A DNA stretch of 39,854 nucleotides, taken from contig CAYSQW010000031.1 of assembly GCA_964433135.1 (NCBI GenBank), forward strand, positions 1-39,854. The letters run 5' to 3'. Positions 1-7,986 of this stretch are shown here, one piece after another; position 1 is the stretch's first letter; each line of letters opens with the position of its first letter. The position numbers were made by a program, and so were the translations under genes. Below the pieces are notes generated by a model. That model was not told the DNA's origin, did not search any database, and saw only the letters and a list, made by a program, of their open reading frames with translations. Source of the stretch: CAYSQW01 sp964433135 (GTDB taxonomy: Bacteria; Acidobacteriota; Aminicenantia; Aminicenantales; Aminicenantaceae).

Positions 1-278
1 TTCGGCGCTTGCGTAACTCGCTCCTTCGGAGCTCAGACATACTCAGCGGCCGCTTCCGCGGCTTCCCTCATTCACCGCCATTTTCAGGCTAAATCTCATA
101 TGGCACTCCTCATCTCACACCGCCTTATCCGGACTTGATGCTTATAGGTATCTATTCACTGATGGGATTTAGTCTGAAAATACCTGAATACGAGGGAGGG
201 ACGACCCTGGTGCCAACCCATCCTGGTATTTATGATAAAACATACAGCACGCTCATCATGTACGGCACGGGAAATGGG

Positions 279-300
279 TGTATTTACGGGTCAAGATTGC
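279..300 (+). repeat. Direct repeat copy 1
   Basis: This is a 22-base sequence with core TGTATTTACGGGTCAA, repeated exactly at 363-384 (84 bases later). The core is found again in inverted orientation at 658-675, with 17 of 18 positions matching. Confidence 0.85.
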
Positions 301-362
301 GGATTTACATTATAAAGATTGGAAATACATCACGATACATCCTTCTGGGCAAGATAAATTGA

Positions 363-384
363 TGTATTTACGGGTCAAGATTGC
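363..384 (+). repeat. Direct repeat copy 2
   Basis: Exact second copy of the 22-base repeat at 279-300. The two copies are too few and too irregular in context to be a CRISPR array. Confidence 0.85.
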
Positions 385-409
385 CGTGGCGGTAAGCAAA
401 GGACGGGGA

Positions 410-429
410 GGCGTACTTATAGGTACGCC
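410..429. repeat. Perfect hairpin in the intergenic repeat region
   Basis: GGCGTAC at 410-416 pairs perfectly with GTACGCC at 423-429 across a 6-base loop. No T-run follows, so it does not look like an intrinsic terminator. It is probably part of the repeat element. Confidence 0.6.
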
Positions 430-444
430 GATACGCCCTTTGTA

Positions 445-469
445 CAGCCGACATGGTGAGAATGGCCCG
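445..469 (+). repeat. Imperfect direct repeat copy 1
   Basis: This 25-base stretch beginning CAGCCGACATGG matches 641-665 at 23 of 25 positions. Both copies end in GGCCCG. Copy 2 runs directly into the inverted copy of the other repeat. Confidence 0.8.
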
Positions 470-640
470 CCCGAAGGGGGAAGTCCGCCGATAATTAAAC
501 TGAAATAATTGCCGGAACTGTAGAATTATAACCTCTTTCTGCTCTTTTTTTATTCTACCGAAACAAAACTTGTCTTTTACATTTTGTATCGGCTGACTTC
601 ATGAATAATCAATTTATGGTACGTCGAACGGGACGCGGTG

Positions 641-675
641 CAGCCGACGTGGTGAGATTGGCCCGTAAATACACC
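641..675 (+). repeat. Imperfect direct repeat copy 2 joined to an inverted repeat arm
   Basis: Positions 641-665 repeat 445-469 with two mismatches. The overlapping 658-675 is the reverse complement of 277-294 at 17 of 18 positions. Together 277-294 and 658-675 form inverted arms about 400 bp apart, as expected for the ends of a small non-autonomous element. No target-site duplication was established. Confidence 0.6.
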
Positions 676-686
676 AATTCCATATT

Positions 687-2363
687 TTAGTAGCCTTGGG
701 CTAGACCTACGCCCCGCGGATCCGCCCCCCCCTCGAATCCCTTGAGACGGCCTTTTTCGTCATAGACGAGAGTCAAACCATGCGCATTGCCCAATCTCCC
801 TCCCCTCACGACGTGATGCCCCATCCGTATCAGCTCTTCCTCCACTTCCCGCGTAATCCCCTCTTCCAAAACAATCCGGTCGGGCTCGATAAAAGAGATC
901 CGCGGAGCCGTCAGCGCTTGCTGGATGTCCATCCCGAAATCGATGATGTTCATGACCATTTGGGGCACGGTCTGACCGATGGTGTGCCCGCCCGGAGTGC
1001 CCAAAGCCACCCAGGGCCGGTCGTCCTTGAAGATCAAGGTGGGGCAGTCTCCCGACAGCTTCCGGTGCCCGGCATGCGCATCCATAGGATTCCCCTTGGG
1101 CTCGAACGTGCAGTAAGCCAGGGAATTATTCATCCATATTCCCGCATCCCGCACCAGGATCCGGCTTCCGAACGAATTCCCGAGTGTTTGGGTGGCACAA
1201 ACGATGTTTCCCCACCGATCGGCCGCAACAAAATGTGTGGTGTCGGTCCCCGAACTCATCCTCTGCTTCGGCGGGACGAATACCGAAGCCTCGTTCATAT
1301 CCATTTGGGATGTGGTTTGCGCCCAATATTCGGGAGAGAGCAGTATCTCCAACGGAGGCGGAGCGATATCGGGATCCCCCGCGTAAGCCAATCGGCACCA
1401 GAAAGCGTGCTTGGTGGCTTCGGCGAACCGATGGAGGTATGGAGCGCTGTTATGCCCGGTTTCGGCGGGATCCCATTGACTCATCAAGCCCAAGCGGATC
1501 AGGGAAGGGAACGCCGTCGAAGGCGGAGAGGCGGTCATGACGACATATCCTCTGTATTCGATTCCGATCGGTTCCCACCATTCGGCCCGGTCACGCTTGA
1601 GATCCTCGAGCGAGAGAAAACCTCCGCCTTCCTTCATCTCACGGTCGATCGCGGAGCCGATCTCGCCGCGATAAAAGACCTCGGCTCCCTGCTCGGCAAT
1701 GAGGTGGAAGGTCCGTGCCAGGTTGGATTGAACCAGGAGGTCCCCGACGGCGGGCGCGCCACCGGAAACGCCATAAATCTCCTGAGCATGAGGAGGGAAC
1801 GCGTCATAAGCATAGGCGATCGAATCGGCGGTGCGCTCATCCAACGGAAAGCCCTCTTCCGCCAGCCTCACGGCGAAATCGAACAGCCGGGCCCAGGGAA
1901 GTCTTCCGTACTCCCGGGACATCGCTTCCCACGCATTGACATTGCCGGGAGTCGATACCGCCTTGGCTCCCTTGCGGTTTTCCAGATAGCCGGGCGTAGG
2001 TGGGCGGAAAGCATCCGAATCGACGGCGGTCGGGATCCTTCCACTGGAGTCCAGATAGCGCGCCCGGCGGCTTTCCGCGTCATAAACCATAATGGTTCCA
2101 TACCCTCCCATCCCCGACGACATGGGTTCGACGACATTCAAAGCCGCGGCCACGGCGACCGCCGCATCGAAAGCATTTCCCCCCGACTGAAGAATATCCA
2201 GCCCGGCCTCGGTGGCCAGGGGATGAGCGGAGCTGATCATACCGGAAGGAGCCTGAGCCGGCTCTTCAACGGATCCTTTCTTCATTTCCAGACTCGCTTC
2301 CTTCGCGCAACCGAAAAGAAAGATCAAGGCCGATACCCATACCACCCGTTTTCCCGCTTTCAT
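687..2363 (-). CDS. Gamma-glutamyltransferase-family Ntn hydrolase, lipoprotein, divergent active site
   Basis: A 558-residue protein with the full length of a GGT precursor. The N-terminus has a hydrophobic segment ending in lipobox LFGC (Cys19), so it is probably lipid-anchored in the periplasm or outer membrane. The GGT signature GTDTTHF places the autoprocessing nucleophile at Thr375, with a GTPGGHTI loop near 455-462. Residues that in E. coli GGT bind the gamma-glutamyl group appear changed by motif alignment: the Arg-Glu of the DxREkAP motif is Ser107-Gly108, the Asp of NNxMxDF is Tyr417, and the Ser-Ser pair is Ser437-Gly438. Autocleavage is likely, but the substrate may not be a gamma-glutamyl compound. 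The start has AGGAGG about 5 bases upstream. It lies 75 bp downstream of the LolA-like gene on the same strand and may be co-transcribed with it. Confidence 0.85.
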   Translation of the reverse strand: MKAGKRVVWVSALIFLFGCAKEASLEMKKGSVEEPAQAPSGMISSAHPLATEAGLDILQSGGNAFDAAVAVAAALNVVEPMSSGMGGYGTIMVYDAESRRARYLDSSGRIPTAVDSDAFRPPTPGYLENRKGAKAVSTPGNVNAWEAMSREYGRLPWARLFDFAVRLAEEGFPLDERTADSIAYAYDAFPPHAQEIYGVSGGAPAVGDLLVQSNLARTFHLIAEQGAEVFYRGEIGSAIDREMKEGGGFLSLEDLKRDRAEWWEPIGIEYRGYVVMTASPPSTAFPSLIRLGLMSQWDPAETGHNSAPYLHRFAEATKHAFWCRLAYAGDPDIAPPPLEILLSPEYWAQTTSQMDMNEASVFVPPKQRMSSGTDTTHFVAADRWGNIVCATQTLGNSFGSRILVRDAGIWMNNSLAYCTFEPKGNPMDAHAGHRKLSGDCPTLIFKDDRPWVALGTPGGHTIGQTVPQMVMNIIDFGMDIQQALTAPRISFIEPDRIVLEEGITREVEEELIRMGHHVVRGGRLGNAHGLTLVYDEKGRLKGFEGGADPRGVGLAQGY

Positions 2364-2438
2364 GCATCCTCCTTTTTAATGAGACCCCTCGCCGCCGATT
2401 CATAAACATGACGGCGTTCATGCCTCATGCTCTTTCCG

Positions 2439-3221
2439 CTATTTATCCAACACGTGGTAATCCGAGTATTCTTCTTCCGTCAGCATCCGGATTCTTTTGA
2501 CGACGACCGCGGCATCGAGTTTTATGCGGGTTTTTTTTAATACCAGATAGCCTTCGGGCAGCACATCGAACCAAAAATCCATCTCTATCGTTTTAAGAAC
2601 CCGGGGGACCTTGGAAGGCTTCAATTCCGCTCGTAATACCACCAGATTCTCTCGGTCCAGGTAATAACGACCTTCCAGCCGTTCTCTTTTCGGCGTTACG
2701 GCACGACTTTCAAGCACCAGGACGGGGATCCCCTGCAAATCGGAGTCCTGCTTCCGGGTGAACTCATAATTTTTCCTGGCTTCCTCGGAGAACGGAAACA
2801 GGTTCTCATCCGTCAATGTAAAACGGCGGTTTCCTTTTCGATGATCACGACCCGAGTCACTCCGGGACTCCGCTTCGGCATCGGACTCCTCTTTCCTTGC
2901 GCGTTCGCGATATTCCACGGTGACGTCCCGAGTGCTTCCTTTTTCGGTTTCCAGAGCTTCGAGGATTTCTTCCCGGCGGCTCTCACCGGAGATCCGGATA
3001 TGCTTCCGTACGACCAGCTGTTTCTTGGGCTCCCATCGCCTGTCCATCTGAATCTGAGAAGACGTCACCAGCGCCTGCCAAAAATCAAGTTCGGGGAAAG
3101 CTTCGAGCCGGGCCGAAGCCTGATTCAGGATACGCGTTATATCATCAGACTGAGCGAAAATCCCGGAAGCCGCCAATCCCGACCAAAAGAAAACAAGGCT
3201 CCATCTTGCAAGAATTTTCAT
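2439..3221 (-). CDS. Secreted LolA-like / outer-membrane lipoprotein-sorting-like protein
   Basis: A 260-residue protein with a cleavable signal peptide (hydrophobic residues 6-22, probable cleavage after ...GIFAQ). The mature part is rich in charged beta-strand-like segments: a middle acidic/basic linker around 105-135, then a C-terminal half with patterns such as GRYYLDRENLVVLRAEL and IEMDFWFDVLPEGYLVLKK. This pattern of strands with 'lxGipv..le..' and a closing 'eG.vlP/ykk' turn is typical of LolA/LppX-fold periplasmic carriers. No catalytic motif is visible. Assignment rests on fold-like pattern only, so the function is uncertain. The start has GAGG upstream. It is the promoter-proximal gene of a possible two-gene unit with the downstream GGT-like gene. 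Confidence 0.5.
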   Translation of the reverse strand: MKILARWSLVFFWSGLAASGIFAQSDDITRILNQASARLEAFPELDFWQALVTSSQIQMDRRWEPKKQLVVRKHIRISGESRREEILEALETEKGSTRDVTVEYRERARKEESDAEAESRSDSGRDHRKGNRRFTLTDENLFPFSEEARKNYEFTRKQDSDLQGIPVLVLESRAVTPKRERLEGRYYLDRENLVVLRAELKPSKVPRVLKTIEMDFWFDVLPEGYLVLKKTRIKLDAAVVVKRIRMLTEEEYSDYHVLDK

Positions 3222-3379
3222 GTAAGACCTCGTGCTCCCGACATCATATCACAACCTCCCTTTTCGTCCCAAATAATTCCCCCTATTGCTTTTTGCCTAT
3301 AGAATAAAGGCTCCGAATATTGCAATCCCGTGCGGAATTTGATAAGTACAACCCATATGAATTCAGGAGTCATTCAAAC

Positions 3380-4627
3380 GTGAAAAAACATTTTCAAATC
3401 CTTGCTTGCCACCTGGCTTTTTTCTCTCTTCTCCTTCCGGCCGCCGCTCAGGACTATGAAAAACAGGTCGCGGATACTTTTCACTCTCCCAGGATATCGG
3501 CCTTGCTTTCCGATTTCGGCGCACACCGGGATGAACTGCTTTCTGATTGGAGAACCCTGGCGGGAACGTTCGCTCCTTCGGGGCAGGAAGAGCCCCGCGC
3601 CCGTTATCTCGTGGAACGCATGCGGGAGATCGGGGTGCCGCTCGCATCCATAGACCGCACGGGCAATGCCGTCGGCATCATTAAAGGGAACGGAAGCGGA
3701 CCCGCCGCCGCTTTTCTGGGCACAATGGACGACCTGGCGACCGTGGCGGATATGGTAAAAGAGAGGAACGCGCTTCCAGCCGTAAAAGAGGGACGGCTGC
3801 TGGGCCCGGGGACCAACAGCAGCGCCTCCAGCGTCAACCTTCTGGGACTCGCCCACCTTTTTACGGCGCCCGGGATCCATCTCCGGGGAACGATCTATCT
3901 TGTGGGAGTGGTTCAGGAAGAGACAGGCTTGACGGGAATCAAAGGCTTCCTGGACGATCACCCGGGAGAGATCGATTATGTGATCGATGCCACCGCCGGC
4001 ATCGGACATATCAGCTACGGCGCGATCGGCATTCACTGGTTCAAGATCCATTTCAAAGGACCTCGAGGACATACCCTCCGTCAAAGGTTCCCCAACGTCA
4101 CCCGTGGGATCGCCAAAGCCGTTTCCCGAATCTCCGATTTACCCGTGTCTGAAACCAAGGAAACCCAAACCTTCCTCAATATCGCCATGATGAACGCCGG
4201 CCGTGTATACAACCACAAACCCGACGATGGTTGGTTTTCCGTCGATCTGCGTTCCATCGACAATCCCACGCTCCTCGAAACCAAAAGGGGAATTTTTTCC
4301 ATCGTCGAAGAGGTCGCCGTCGAAGAGGACCTCGAATGGGAGTTGGAGACGTATTCGGAATCGCCCGCCGGCCAGATCCCCGGCCATCGCGACTCCCCCC
4401 TGGTAAGGATTGCGGAAGAAACCGTCAAAATTATGGGATATTCTCCCAGTCTTTCCAATCGCGGCTCGTCCAATATGAATGTGGGGATCAACCGGAACAT
4501 TCCCTCCATCAGCGTCGGCGGACAGCGGGGAGGGAAACGCGACCTTCCGGACGAATTCGCCAATATAGAGCCCGTATTTGCCGGAATGAAGCTCAACTTC
4601 CTGGTCGGATATATCCTGGCCCGTTAG
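3380..4627 (+). CDS. M20-fold secreted protein with degraded metal site (probable pseudo-peptidase)
   Basis: A 415-residue protein of the M20 (peptidase T / carboxypeptidase G2-like) fold. The start is set at GTG 3380 because AGGAG lies about 10 bases upstream and the product then begins directly with a signal peptide (KKHF then a hydrophobic run to AAAQ). Motif alignment to M20 enzymes shows GTMDD where GHMD is expected (His to Thr115, Asp117 kept), GPGTNSS where GPGxxDD is expected (bridging Asp to Ser147), and GGKRDLPDEF where the last ligand His is expected (Arg387). The catalytic Glu pair Glu180-Glu181 (QEETG), Asp203 and the dimerisation-domain His231 (PRGHT) remain. At least three zinc ligands are absent, so hydrolysis is unlikely. 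A binding or scaffold role is possible. The gene is otherwise intact and not frameshifted. Confidence 0.75.
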   Translation: MKKHFQILACHLAFFSLLLPAAAQDYEKQVADTFHSPRISALLSDFGAHRDELLSDWRTLAGTFAPSGQEEPRARYLVERMREIGVPLASIDRTGNAVGIIKGNGSGPAAAFLGTMDDLATVADMVKERNALPAVKEGRLLGPGTNSSASSVNLLGLAHLFTAPGIHLRGTIYLVGVVQEETGLTGIKGFLDDHPGEIDYVIDATAGIGHISYGAIGIHWFKIHFKGPRGHTLRQRFPNVTRGIAKAVSRISDLPVSETKETQTFLNIAMMNAGRVYNHKPDDGWFSVDLRSIDNPTLLETKRGIFSIVEEVAVEEDLEWELETYSESPAGQIPGHRDSPLVRIAEETVKIMGYSPSLSNRGSSNMNVGINRNIPSISVGGQRGGKRDLPDEFANIEPVFAGMKLNFLVGYILAR

Positions 4628-4689
4628 TTAACGCGACGCATACCGTCGGAGATAACGACAAACCGCGCCGCCGCCGGTGATTTTCGCTG

Positions 4690-5577
4690 TTAGGTTCCGA
4701 GACTTTCCGGCGAATAGAACTTCAGCTGGGCTGCCTGCAAAAAGATGAGCACCCAACCCCGGGCTGCAATAAGAATCTGCCCGACGATGAATGCCATCAT
4801 GACGACCGGCAAGGATTCAGCGGGCAGGATGGTTTTTAAAATATAAAGAAATCCACAGATCGCCGCCCCCGTGATCAGAACCAGGTAGTATAGGACGAGG
4901 GTCTTTCCGAAGCGGCGGAAGACGAAGCCGACGGCCCACCAGAGCGATTTGAACACGTGTCCCGTATCCGAGACGACGATGCGGATCCGAGCGTAGTCCA
5001 GGATCATGCGCAGCAGCAAAAACAGGAACACCCCGATCCCTATCCGCACCCACAGAACGGTCACCGCCAGTCCTTCTCTGGCCCCCCCGGCGGTCACGAT
5101 CTTCCCCAGGGGGTGAAAAAGAGCGTTCAGCAGCAAAAACACCAGCCACGGCAAAAGCGAATAAACGCACAACCGAAAAAACCGGCAGAAAAACTTGCCT
5201 CCCCCCTGAAAGAAAGTCCCAGCGAAACCGGCGCGCTCCGCTTCCGTATTTGCCGGCTGCATCAGCGTAAAAAGGATCCCCCCCTTAAGAAAAAGCGCGA
5301 TGACGCTGAAAGCCGAAAGGACCAATCCCGCGGCGAAGACGATCGTCCTCACTTCTTGTCCTTGATGAACCAGCACATCGGACAGGACGCGGAAATCAAA
5401 AGACGCGACCAGATCCTCCGCCAGCACGGTTCGTCCGACGGCCCCCGTAATCATGCGCGAAGTCAGAAAATAGACAATCGATCCGAATAAGATATTTACC
5501 AGCCACAAGAGGGATACCATTTTCGATGCGCGCGTGGCTTTTCCTATACCGAAAGCATAACTTTTCAATATTTTCAC
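4690..5577 (-). CDS. Polytopic membrane protein of unknown function
   Basis: A 295-residue integral membrane protein with about six hydrophobic segments: near the N-terminus (VSLLWLVNILFG...), at a third of the length, two in the middle (LLPWLVFLLLN and VRIGIGVFLFLLL), and two C-terminal (LVLYYLVLITGAAICGFLYIL and a VMMAFIVGQILIAA region). The start is placed at GTG 5577 because AGGAGG sits 5 bases upstream. The longer open frame begins with TTG at 5595 and would overlap the upstream stop. It follows the M1 peptidase gene by 14 bp, so the two are almost certainly co-transcribed. A role linked to the exported M1 peptidase is only inferred from position. No family was recognised with confidence. 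Confidence 0.7.
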   Translation of the reverse strand: MKILKSYAFGIGKATRASKMVSLLWLVNILFGSIVYFLTSRMITGAVGRTVLAEDLVASFDFRVLSDVLVHQGQEVRTIVFAAGLVLSAFSVIALFLKGGILFTLMQPANTEAERAGFAGTFFQGGGKFFCRFFRLCVYSLLPWLVFLLLNALFHPLGKIVTAGGAREGLAVTVLWVRIGIGVFLFLLLRMILDYARIRIVVSDTGHVFKSLWWAVGFVFRRFGKTLVLYYLVLITGAAICGFLYILKTILPAESLPVVMMAFIVGQILIAARGWVLIFLQAAQLKFYSPESLGT

Positions 5578-5591
5578 GGGTACCTCCTGCT

Positions 5592-7526
5592 TCAAAATGA
5601 AAAGAACGAAAGCAGTTCCTGAAAAGTGAACATCAGTCCCAGCCCGTATTTGAATCCCGGAGCCTTGTTCTCTTTGATGGTGCGCGAATTGTTGAGCAGA
5701 TTTCCATCGAGCACCACCTTGTTTTCAGGATCGATCTGCGCGGACACGACACGCGAGGGAAGGCGGTAGACGAATCGCTTCCAGCGCTCCCTACCCTCCC
5801 AACTTTCGATGATCTCCTCTCCATTTTCGAACACGACCTTGATCCGCTGGGGAAAGACGATCTCTCCCCTCCGCACCACCGATACTGCACTGCGAAAGAC
5901 TTTTTCCTCCTCGGCGGCAGCGGCAGCCAGCCCTTCTGCGGGTTCTCCGAAGAACCCCCGCCGCACCGGTATCTCCCGGCAGCGGAGTCCGCCGATCCCG
6001 TAATCCAGTTTGCCCGTACTGTTCAACAACGGTCCGAAAAACCAATCCAGGTCCCGTCCACTGATTTCCTCCGCCACCGCGATGAAATCCCCCGTCTTCG
6101 GGTGTTTGAACCGCCAGCGTTCGAAATAGGTTTTCATCACCCGGGACATCACGTCCTCTCCCAATACATTTTCCAGCATCAGGAGTACGAATGCGCCCTT
6201 GCCATAAGAATTGAGACTGTAACTCCCACCGTTGAAATAATCCCAGCTGTTTTTCAGCACGGGATCCAGATTTCCGGATGCCGCCAATTGAAAGCGCTGG
6301 AAGGCGAAATCGCTGATCTTGATCCGGCCGAGATGGATGAGAGACGCTTCGTCTCCATAATATTCCGCCATGGCCTTGATCTCGGAGTAGGTGTTGAATC
6401 CCTCATCCAGCCATGCTTCCTCGAATTCATTGGATCCGATCATGCCGTACCAGTAGTTGTGGCCGAACTCATGGATGGTCACCATCTCCGGCATTCGGAG
6501 TCCCGCCGGAATGCCTACCATGGTCATGGATGTGAAGAGAGTGGGGTATTCCATGCCCCCCGCCCCCATGGCGCCGGGAGCCGGATCGACAAGCGTGATC
6601 GCGGCATACGGGTACGGACCATAGTTCCGGCTGTAGAATTCGAGGCCGTTCTTCAACGCGCTCAGGTAGCGGGACTTGAACTTGAGGTGCTCGCGGTGAA
6701 CCAACAGGATGATCTCCGTATTCACCTCAGGATCGTCAAGATGATACTCTTCCCTGAATTCCACAAAATCCGGGCAGGCGGTCCAGGCGAAATCGTGAAC
6801 ATCCTCCTGATAGTAGGTGGCGGTCTTGGTGCCGTCGGAATTGTCGACGACATCGATCCGCTCCCCCGTCGCCCCCACCACATAGTCTTCCGGCGTCGTG
6901 ATCTCAACCCTGTAGACGCCGAAATCAGCAAAAAATTCGGAATTACTGTGATATTGATGACAGTTCCATTCTCCATCTTGAAGAACCCCGATCTTGGGAA
7001 ACCACTGCGCCACCATATAAAAGTCTCCGTGGAATCCGGAGCGGGAAAAAACCTTCGGCAGTTTGGCGGTAAATTCTATTTCAAGCGTAATCCACTCCTG
7101 AGGAGGAACGGGTTCCGGAAGAAGAACTCGCATCACCGTCTGATCATCGGGATTGTCGTCATCAGGCTGGATATACTCGATGGATCCGGTCAGATCGGCA
7201 CCGCCGCGGACCTGGATTCCGTGAATCTGGGTGTATCCCCAATGACTATCGTCATGCTTGAATGCTCGATTTCGACCTCCACTCTCCAGCATAAAGGTGG
7301 ATCGATTGTTCTTGAAAGCGTTCAGATAGAGGTGAAACTGCAGTTCGGATATCGGAACATCGCTGTCGTTCAACCAGCTCAAGGCCTCGATCCCGCTCAC
7401 GGCTCTTTTTTCGGGAACCAGTTGAGCCTGGATCCGGTAATCGACGACATGACGGCTCCGGGCGCCGAACGCCAGGGCGCCGAACGCCAACCACAACACT
7501 CCCGCGGCACAGAAGAGCTTTTTCAT
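5592..7526 (-). CDS. Secreted M1-family metallopeptidase
   Basis: A 644-residue zinc aminopeptidase-type protein. The start at ATG 7526 is chosen because GAGGAGGGA lies just upstream and the product opens with a signal peptide (MKKLFCAAGVLWLAFGALAFGA). An upstream in-frame start would add a non-hydrophobic 35-residue leader. The gluzincin site is intact: HEFGH (His352, Glu353, His356) and the third ligand Glu375 in LDEGFNTY. The substrate-amino-group motif is GGMEY (Glu326) in place of the common GAMEN. The N-terminal part is a beta-sandwich typical of M1 and the C-terminal part is a short beta-rich region without the long helical domain of PepN. Expected to remove N-terminal residues from peptides outside the cytoplasm. 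Co-transcribed with the membrane protein immediately downstream. Confidence 0.9.
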   Translation of the reverse strand: MKKLFCAAGVLWLAFGALAFGARSRHVVDYRIQAQLVPEKRAVSGIEALSWLNDSDVPISELQFHLYLNAFKNNRSTFMLESGGRNRAFKHDDSHWGYTQIHGIQVRGGADLTGSIEYIQPDDDNPDDQTVMRVLLPEPVPPQEWITLEIEFTAKLPKVFSRSGFHGDFYMVAQWFPKIGVLQDGEWNCHQYHSNSEFFADFGVYRVEITTPEDYVVGATGERIDVVDNSDGTKTATYYQEDVHDFAWTACPDFVEFREEYHLDDPEVNTEIILLVHREHLKFKSRYLSALKNGLEFYSRNYGPYPYAAITLVDPAPGAMGAGGMEYPTLFTSMTMVGIPAGLRMPEMVTIHEFGHNYWYGMIGSNEFEEAWLDEGFNTYSEIKAMAEYYGDEASLIHLGRIKISDFAFQRFQLAASGNLDPVLKNSWDYFNGGSYSLNSYGKGAFVLLMLENVLGEDVMSRVMKTYFERWRFKHPKTGDFIAVAEEISGRDLDWFFGPLLNSTGKLDYGIGGLRCREIPVRRGFFGEPAEGLAAAAAEEEKVFRSAVSVVRRGEIVFPQRIKVVFENGEEIIESWEGRERWKRFVYRLPSRVVSAQIDPENKVVLDGNLLNNSRTIKENKAPGFKYGLGLMFTFQELLSFFSF

Positions 7527-7986
7527 TGCATCCCTCCTCAATACGGATATCCTTCCCCGGGAAAACGGAAATGCTGCATGCCGAATTTTTCCGCCGGTCA
7601 GGTGGAAATATCTCACCGTCGGCACGGACAATCCCCGGTGGAGAGGTATTCATCCCTTCGAAATTTATTCTAGGATTTTCCCGCACCGATTGCAAACCGG
7701 AAAAATTTCCCCGTATTCTTTTCTCCTCGCGCAAAGATTTACAGGTTTACACCCGGACTCGAAACATTCCCCCCCTGCTTCGTGATCACAAAAACCCGAA
7801 CGGCATATCCAAAGTTTTTTTCGGAAAGCCGGCTATCCCGGGTTCCCCACACCGTTATTCCCATTGCCTTTCCCTGAGAATCGTCCATGATGCTTCCGGT
7901 ATCCCAAAGGACCTTCCGCCGGCCTCTCCGAAGCCGGGATCCGTACGGTATGAATTTTGCATATATTATGCCGAGAGGTTTCATAT
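7527..7986. other. Divergent intergenic region between two M1 peptidase genes
   Basis: About 460 bp between oppositely oriented peptidase genes. It should hold both promoters. AT-rich sequence at 7951-7969 (TATATT / TATTAT) lies just before the plus-strand gene, but no matching -35 box was found at standard spacing. A minus-strand open frame at 7739-7984 is considered spurious. Confidence 0.5.

Larger units (their letters stand above)
1..686. other. Repeat-bearing intergenic region without a convincing gene
   Basis: No supported protein gene lies here. The first 65 bases hold two short hairpins: 20-32 (GCTCC/GGAGC arms) and 49-62 (GCCGC/GCGGC arms). Further in are a 22-bp exact direct repeat, a 25-bp imperfect direct repeat, a perfect 7-bp-stem hairpin and an inverted copy of the first repeat, each listed separately. 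Base composition is visibly AT-richer than in the flanking genes. Two short open frames on the plus strand (135-362 and 278-508) run straight through the repeats and lack protein-like composition, so they are not called. The region looks like a decayed or non-autonomous repetitive element. Its identity is unknown. Confidence 0.6.

Noticed and set aside
279..384. Possible CRISPR array
   Set aside because: Only two direct copies of the 22-base repeat, without a third regularly spaced copy and without cas genes.
135..508. Two plus-strand open frames in the repeat region
   Set aside because: They run through exact repeats, share the repeated segment in their translations and have no ribosome binding site or protein-like composition.
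7739..7984. Minus-strand frame of 81 codons between the two M1 genes
   Set aside because: It covers the region that must hold both promoters, and no ribosome binding site or homology was recognised. It could be reconsidered if conserved.
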